This document shows positions 58,501 through 64,000 of a DNA stretch of 64,000 nt, one piece after another; the first letter of the stretch is position 1; each line of letters begins with the position of its first letter. The translations under genes and the position numbers were made by a program. Source of the DNA: Tomocerus qinae (Eukaryota > Arthropoda > Collembola > Entomobryomorpha > Tomoceridae); assembly GCA_020055645.1 (NCBI GenBank), contig CM034547.1, positions 66,560,884 through 66,624,883 on the forward strand, in the 5' to 3' direction. The notes beneath the pieces were generated by a model. It saw nothing but the letters and a program-made list of their open reading frames with translations, was not told the DNA's origin and made no database searches.

Positions 58501-60925
58501 TCAATAAAGATATTATACCATTACAGTTCAATTAGTACACTATACAGTTTATTTTTATTACTGAAAATAGCATGGCAAGAAATAGATTAGTATAGCATTT
58601 GAAAAAATCAAACTGGACAGTGCACTTTTTGTTACATCGAGTCTTACTAAGTACAAGATGGTTATCTGGCTATTTATAGTTTTCACTATTGTGAAGTTAT
58701 TGCTACATTTAAATAAATTAAAGAACTGGCCTTCACCAGGGCAAGGCAGTCTGAAGGTGCGGTTATTAATTGCTTTGATTTTTGGATTAGTAAAACAAAC
58801 AATAATCTAATTATTCAATGTTGAAGACAAAATGTAGATTGATTTATAGGCTTGGGTATTCCTGTTTTATTTTATTATTTTCTACTTTTGTCAACACATT
58901 GGTGTGTAATCTCCTATATAATTTATGAAATACTAATTAAAGTGCTTAATATGTATTATAGTTTTTTTTATAGATGTTCATACTTTTCTCAATTTACAAT
59001 CTGTACGGTCATTCTGTTACTTTTATCGACAGCAATATAATCTGTCACGGAACACAACTGCTTCCTAACTTCATTGAAATTTTATATTTGTCAAGATTCA
59101 AACAAATCACACACGGTACTATTTACTATATACATTCTATATAGCATGTATATAGGCTGTAGACTGTATTATAGTTATTAGACATATTCTTATTATCTAT
59201 GAAAGATAAATTCATTTTAAGTCCTATTTAATCAACATCATTTAAAATAAATAATATATACATAAAAGATGAAGACCTTTACTTCATTTTCAGTCACAAA
59301 ATCAAATATTGTAGTTCTACTACGCAAGCAGTACCTTCAAGATATAATACTATGAATTCTGAGTTGTAGATACTATAGTGCTATATACAGGAGAAAACCC
59401 GGTGCCTATTGAGTAAAGCAAACAACGTAATAAAAGGTAATTAAGGATGCATGTGGTTGTTTATACACAAAGTAGACGCATCGTATCATTATATGCATAA
59501 ACCATTCTTAACAAACTTAATGAAATTGGAAAGACAAACGAATGCCATATTACATGCTTATTATGTACATCAAAGAAGTAGCTAAGCTAAATGAGAAGCT
59601 AAGCTCAGAGAATAACTGAAGCTGCCAATATTATTTTATGCTGATGACGTAGCGAAGCGTCGTATTTTTTGCAGGTGAAGAAGAGTTGGTAGCTAGTAGA
59701 CTGTGACCAATTGCATGTGTAAGTGGAGTCTTATCTAGCTCTTCATGTAACGTAATTTACTATTATGGCATAACCAACCATCCACTTCATTCTTAAGGGA
59801 TGGGTGAGCACAAGAAGACAAAAGCGAGCAGGTATTGCAATACTTCATGTGTGTAGGTAGACCATATGATTCCTTCTTCTCCAGCAGCCTTTCCATGCGA
59901 AAACCATGAAGCGAATAAAAAGCTGAAGATTGGACGATGATGTACACTATTTTACAATATTAAATGTATCTATATACTGCATACTGAGTGCTAATATAAG
60001 AAAATGGCAATATTATTAGTGCCTTTGTGCTCCTTATTACGTGGTACAGCAAAACTAGCACGAGTACCATTTCTACATAAAATATGATTATTTCTATATA
60101 GTTGGAATTTTTATGTGAGATAACACTAACTTAACTACGCTATTGCAACAATATAAATGAACAAAGAATTTCAGCCTTTGTGTATATTATGATTGTAGAT
60201 AATCCGTATTAAAACTCCAGGGCAAGATGCAAGTATTAAGTAAGAACTAGCCAAGCTAAACCAAATAAAATGTGAATTATACAGGTATAAGTTTCCAGAT
60301 TCCACGAGTAGGTACAGAAAAGACTTTTTCATAATCAAACGAGTTCTATACCTGTTGTTGTCGTATTCTTCAGACTGTTGTATTTAGGTAGGTATTAATA
60401 CAATGCCGCAATATGCTATGCAATTACAAATCCTGCAAACGCTTCCTGATCTCTTTCAACGTTACCCTTTGTTCTCACGGGGAGGCTGGCCACAGCTTCT
60501 GGAACAGATTTCAGTTTTTTGATTCATTCTTAGGACAACCTTTTAATTAACTAACTAGAATCAAACGCAAGGGGAATTATATTTTCGTTCGGTAACAGTT
60601 CATTCGTCTCCTTGCCCAGTCCAAGCATCGTCGTCGCATTTTAGCCCAGCTATTTTCATACTTTCCTATTACATTTATCTAGTTCTTTTATTTTTTAGTG
60701 TTTTATCTACCAGTCTCACTCTTCACATTCATCTAATCTCAAACTCTAAATAATACAAATACTGCATGCAGGTGACTATGTAACGTGTTCAAGTGTATTC
60801 CATTTTTACTGCGTCTTACATTTTCATACTTTCTCTATAGTGGGTTTTAAAATCACAAGTTTGACCAAAGACATTATTTTGATAATAATTTACTAAAACT
60901 GAATTAGTGGAGAATAGCAGTCAAA
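55534..60925. other. long gene-free interval
   Basis: About 5.4 kb of AT-rich sequence. Only short incidental frames (for example 58852-59040 and 59735-59947) without family signatures. I see no transposon ends, RNA gene or conserved exon. Confidence 0.5.
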
Positions 60926-63900
60926 ATGTTACATCCACTAGTCAAATCTTGCTTTGGAACATTTGTAGTTCTGTCGTTACTTTCTGTACAAAATCATGTC
61001 TCAGCTACTCCTGGACACGTTTATTTTAGCCAAGGTGGTAGCGGCTATCAATTTGACATACCGGATGCCACATCAGGTAAAATTCCATTCAACAATCTGC
61101 ATGAAATAATTTATTAGTGTAAACATTTTCTTCCATCAAATGGAAACTATGGTTTAATTACCTACTTACTTTTAGAAACATGGTGAAACAGCGAGAGAAA
61201 CGCTAAGCTTAAATTCCGTCTATAATTACCATGTTTATTGTTTATCATTCATCTATTTGAAAGTAGAATTAACTAATTATTATTTAGCGCATAAAAAGTT
61301 TTCGGATGTAAAAATACCTATTTAACTTTTATCCTACTGTAAATTTAATTTTTCATCTACATAAAATTTTAATCTAAATTTTTGAGATTTTAATCTCGAA
61401 AAAATATCTAGGCATGCACTAGTGGACCAATATAGACGGTTATGAATAAAGGTTTGCTATGCCAAAAATTGCGTGAACTCAAAACAAGCAGAAAAGTCTT
61501 TAAGCCCAGTTACCGTAAAACCTAAATCATATTTTTAACAGAATTTCACTTAGGAAATCAATTTTCATGGATGAAGACAGCAAAGTTCTTTTACAGCTTA
61601 TCTAAAAAATTGTTATGAAGAATTACTTTACACACTGTACTACAATATATCACTTATAGACAACTATGTTTGCGAATTTCTAACTGTAGTGGACAGTTCG
61701 AAATTTGAGTGCAGAGGAATGAAATCTTTAATATGTATGGGCCATTGGGTTATAGTTTTAACATTTTTACTGTCTATGCATGCCCAAAATGTATTAGAAG
61801 CAAAAAGTAAAGCATACATCTTTTGGTCGGCTAAATAATTCTGTTACCAGACAGGCAACTAATGAATTTCAAAATCTATCATGAATTAATATCATTTTTA
61901 TCTTCCCTAGGAGTGAGCCATGCAGCTTTCGAAAAGGGTTCGGGCCTAATATTTCCGGGATTTACTCTAGAAAATGTTAAGAGTTTGAAACCAACGCAGT
62001 TAGCCGAAGCAACAAAGGTCGAAAAGGTAGTGGTTGCGGCAGAAACGAAAGATGTTAAGACGGAATCAGCGGCAGCACCACCACCAGTAAAAAATGTCAG
62101 GCCGAAAGCGCCCAAAAATGGTAATTTGACTTTTTAATGCTATGGATTATTTCTTTCCGTACATTATAATTATGACTCAAGAGTCGTAGATCATTTTCCT
62201 ACATACAAAACAAATACGTTTTAGTCATAGTTTGCCCCTAAAATCTCATCTTTGCAATAAGTTAGCTATGTATTATGTACATACATTTAAATACATTTAA
62301 TTTCTTCTTAACGCAATGAATTTTCTTTCAGTTGCAGTTTCTGGGAGAGATCTTCAAACAGGGGCGGAGAGCAGACCACGTCCCGAATTTCTAAAGCTGC
62401 AGACTCCAAGTCCTCGTCGGTTTGAACATTCTAGTTCAAGTTCAGAATCAGGATCTGGAAGTCAAGACTCATCTGAAAACGAGGCATGGACATCGCCACC
62501 CAAGAAATTTCACAAACTACCCAAGTGTAGCCAGATGAAATGGCCAATGGCCAATCCAGATAAGAAATGTTACAGTCCGGCAACCTCAGTTCGGGCACGT
62601 CAAGTGCAACCAGCCTTCAACACAAGACTATTGCCAAGACCACTTTCTCCAGTTAACCCCAATGCAGCATTAGAGTTTAGGAATAATTTCCCACCTAGAC
62701 CACATCATTTTGGACAGGCAAGCAACTCTCACCAACACTTTTCTGAATCAGGACCTCCCAGAGCTCCGATGACTTATGCTGAGTATAAGAGCATGTTTTC
62801 AAATAATCCCCACTACACTCATGGAGATCAGCCAAGCTACAACCAAGGGAAATATCCTTTGACTGCTACAGTTGACAGTTATCGCGTAAATTCTCAAAAA
62901 TCGGGCACTGGTTACGGGTACGAAGCGACAACTGCATCTCCACCTAGCTATAACAAGGGACCAAGCTACAACTATGGAGGACAACAATCTCCCCCTAGCT
63001 ACAGTTATGGACAACAATCGACAACTCAAGCACCACCAAGTTACAATTACGGACAACAATCACCGACTCAATCGCCCCCAAGCTACAATTATGGACAACA
63101 ATCGACAACTCAATCATCTCCTAGCTACAACTATGGTCAACAGTCACCTACACAAGCGCCACCAAGCTACAACTATGGACAACAATCAACCACTCAATCC
63201 CCTCCAAGCTACAACTATGGACAATCACCTACACAAGCGCCCCCAAGTTACAACTATGGACAACAATCGACCACTCAAGCACCTCCAAGCTACAACTATG
63301 GACAACAATCGACCACTCAAGCCCCTCCAAGCTACAACTATGGACAAAAATCTGCCACCCAATCGCCTCCAAGTTACAACTATGGTCAACAATCGACCAC
63401 TCAATCACCTCCTAGCTACAACTATGGCCAACAGTCACCTACACAAGCTCCACCAAGCTACAACTATGGACAACAATCAACAACTCAATCGCCTCCAAGC
63501 TATAACTATGGTCAACAATCAACTACTCAATCGCCTCCTAGTTACAACTATGGCCAACAATCAAACACTCAATCTCCACCCAGTTATAACTATGGTCAAC
63601 AATCAACCACTCAATCGCCTCCTAGTTACAACTATGGTCAACAATCAACCACTCAATCGCCTCCTAGTTACAACTATGGTCAACAATCAACCACTCAATC
63701 GCCTCCTAGTTACAGCTATGGTCAACAATCGACCACTCAATCGCCCCCAAGCTATAACTATGGTCAACAATCAACTACTCAATCGCCTCCTAGTTACAAC
63801 TATGGCCAACAATCAACCACTCAATCTCCACCCAGTTATAACTATGGTCAACAATCAACCACTCAATCTCCACCCAGTTATAACTATGGTCAACAATCGA

Positions 63901-64000
63901 CCACTCAATCGCCTTCTAGTTACAACTATGGTCAACAGTCAACTACCCAAGCGCCATCTAATTACAACTACGGTCAGAGTTCCAACAACGGTGGAGGAGC
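60926..64000 (+). CDS. secreted SYNYGQQ-repeat protein (5' part; runs off the window)
   Basis: Partial gene, not recognised as a known family. Exons: 60926-61076, 61911-62120, 62332 to beyond 64000 (at least 676 aa, no stop reached). Residues 1-28 are a signal peptide (LVKSCFGTFVVLSLLSVQ; SATPG). Exon 2 is Lys/Val/Ala-rich (VEKVVVAAETKDVKTESAAA). Exon 3 begins with a Ser/Pro/basic stretch (SSSSESGSGSQDSSE; two Cys) and from about 62950 becomes roughly 23 copies of a 14-residue repeat, consensus PPSYNYGQQSTTQS, period 42 bp. Tyr/Gln/Ser/Pro composition with a signal peptide suggests an extracellular structural, adhesive or cuticle-associated material. The SYGQ motif resembles prion-like domains of FUS-type proteins, but those are nuclear. 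Intron 2 is 834 bp. Confidence 0.78.
62990..63970 (+). repeat. 42-bp coding minisatellite
   Basis: About 23 in-frame 42-bp units. Codon usage varies between neighbours in the first half (GGACAACAATCG, GGTCAACAATCA). Units after about 63500 are more alike, suggesting recent local expansion. One unit near 63222 lacks a single Gln codon. Confidence 0.92.

Noticed and set aside
55534-60925. Search for a gene in the 5.4-kb gap
   Set aside because: Open frames are short, lack motifs and do not chain by splice phase into a protein.
1-64000. CRISPR arrays, operons and ribosome binding sites
   Set aside because: The window is eukaryotic with spliced genes. The only regular repeats are minisatellites without unique spacers.

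Overview
This is a stretch of AT-rich animal nuclear DNA, almost certainly from an insect or a close arthropod relative. The evidence is small spliced exons with GT-AG introns (many 60-150 bp), two clip-domain serine proteases (an arthropod family), a divergent ionotropic receptor (a protostome chemoreceptor family) and a clear half pint/PUF60 orthologue. I cannot name the order. All multi-exon models were built by hand from splice sites, reading-frame phase and homology recognised by eye. Every model closes in frame. No transcript or database was consulted.

Layout. 1-7.7 kb: two tandem minus-strand clip-domain serine proteases (462 and 411 aa) with nearly the same exon plan, an immune or developmental protease-cascade type. 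7.7-10.4 kb: non-coding, with a dispersed repeat and a fold-back element. 10.6-12.7 kb: an intronless ionotropic receptor on the minus strand. 13.9-14.9 kb: a secreted lipocalin-like protein on the minus strand. 15-24 kb: gene-poor and rich in mobile elements: a 229-bp-arm inverted repeat around a decayed integrase-like fragment, two PIF/Harbinger-type MITEs with TAA/TTA target duplications, and a 2.07-kb non-autonomous hAT element with a perfect 8-bp target duplication. 24.1-30.5 kb: the splicing factor half pint/PUF60 (650 aa, 11 coding exons, minus strand), whose fourth intron holds a second, almost identical hAT copy. 33.3-37.1 kb: a BTB-BACK-PHR protein on the plus strand with a Q/W-rich repetitive N-terminus.

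39-50.1 kb: a tandem cluster of three plus-strand secreted paralogues (309/304, 318 and 322 aa) of a family I do not recognise. They share a signal peptide, dibasic or tetrabasic processing sites, a Gly/His-rich stretch, a hydrophobic cassette and a four-cysteine C-terminus. The first gene carries two alternative hydrophobic cassette exons whose phases force mutually exclusive use; each of the other two genes keeps only one of the two cassette types. A minus-strand thioredoxin-fold protein with a degenerate active site lies between the second and third. 50.7-55.5 kb: the ribosome quality-control E3 ligase Listerin (Ltn1). 55.5-60.9 kb: no gene seen. 60.9-64 kb: the 5' part of a secreted protein that becomes a long array of 14-residue Pro-Pro-Ser-Tyr-Asn-Tyr-Gly-Gln repeats and runs off the window.

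The genes do not form a pathway. The most original items are the secreted tandem family with its mutually exclusive exon pair and complementary cassette loss, the twin hAT insertions bracketing the 3' half of half pint, and the secreted SYNYGQQ-repeat protein.
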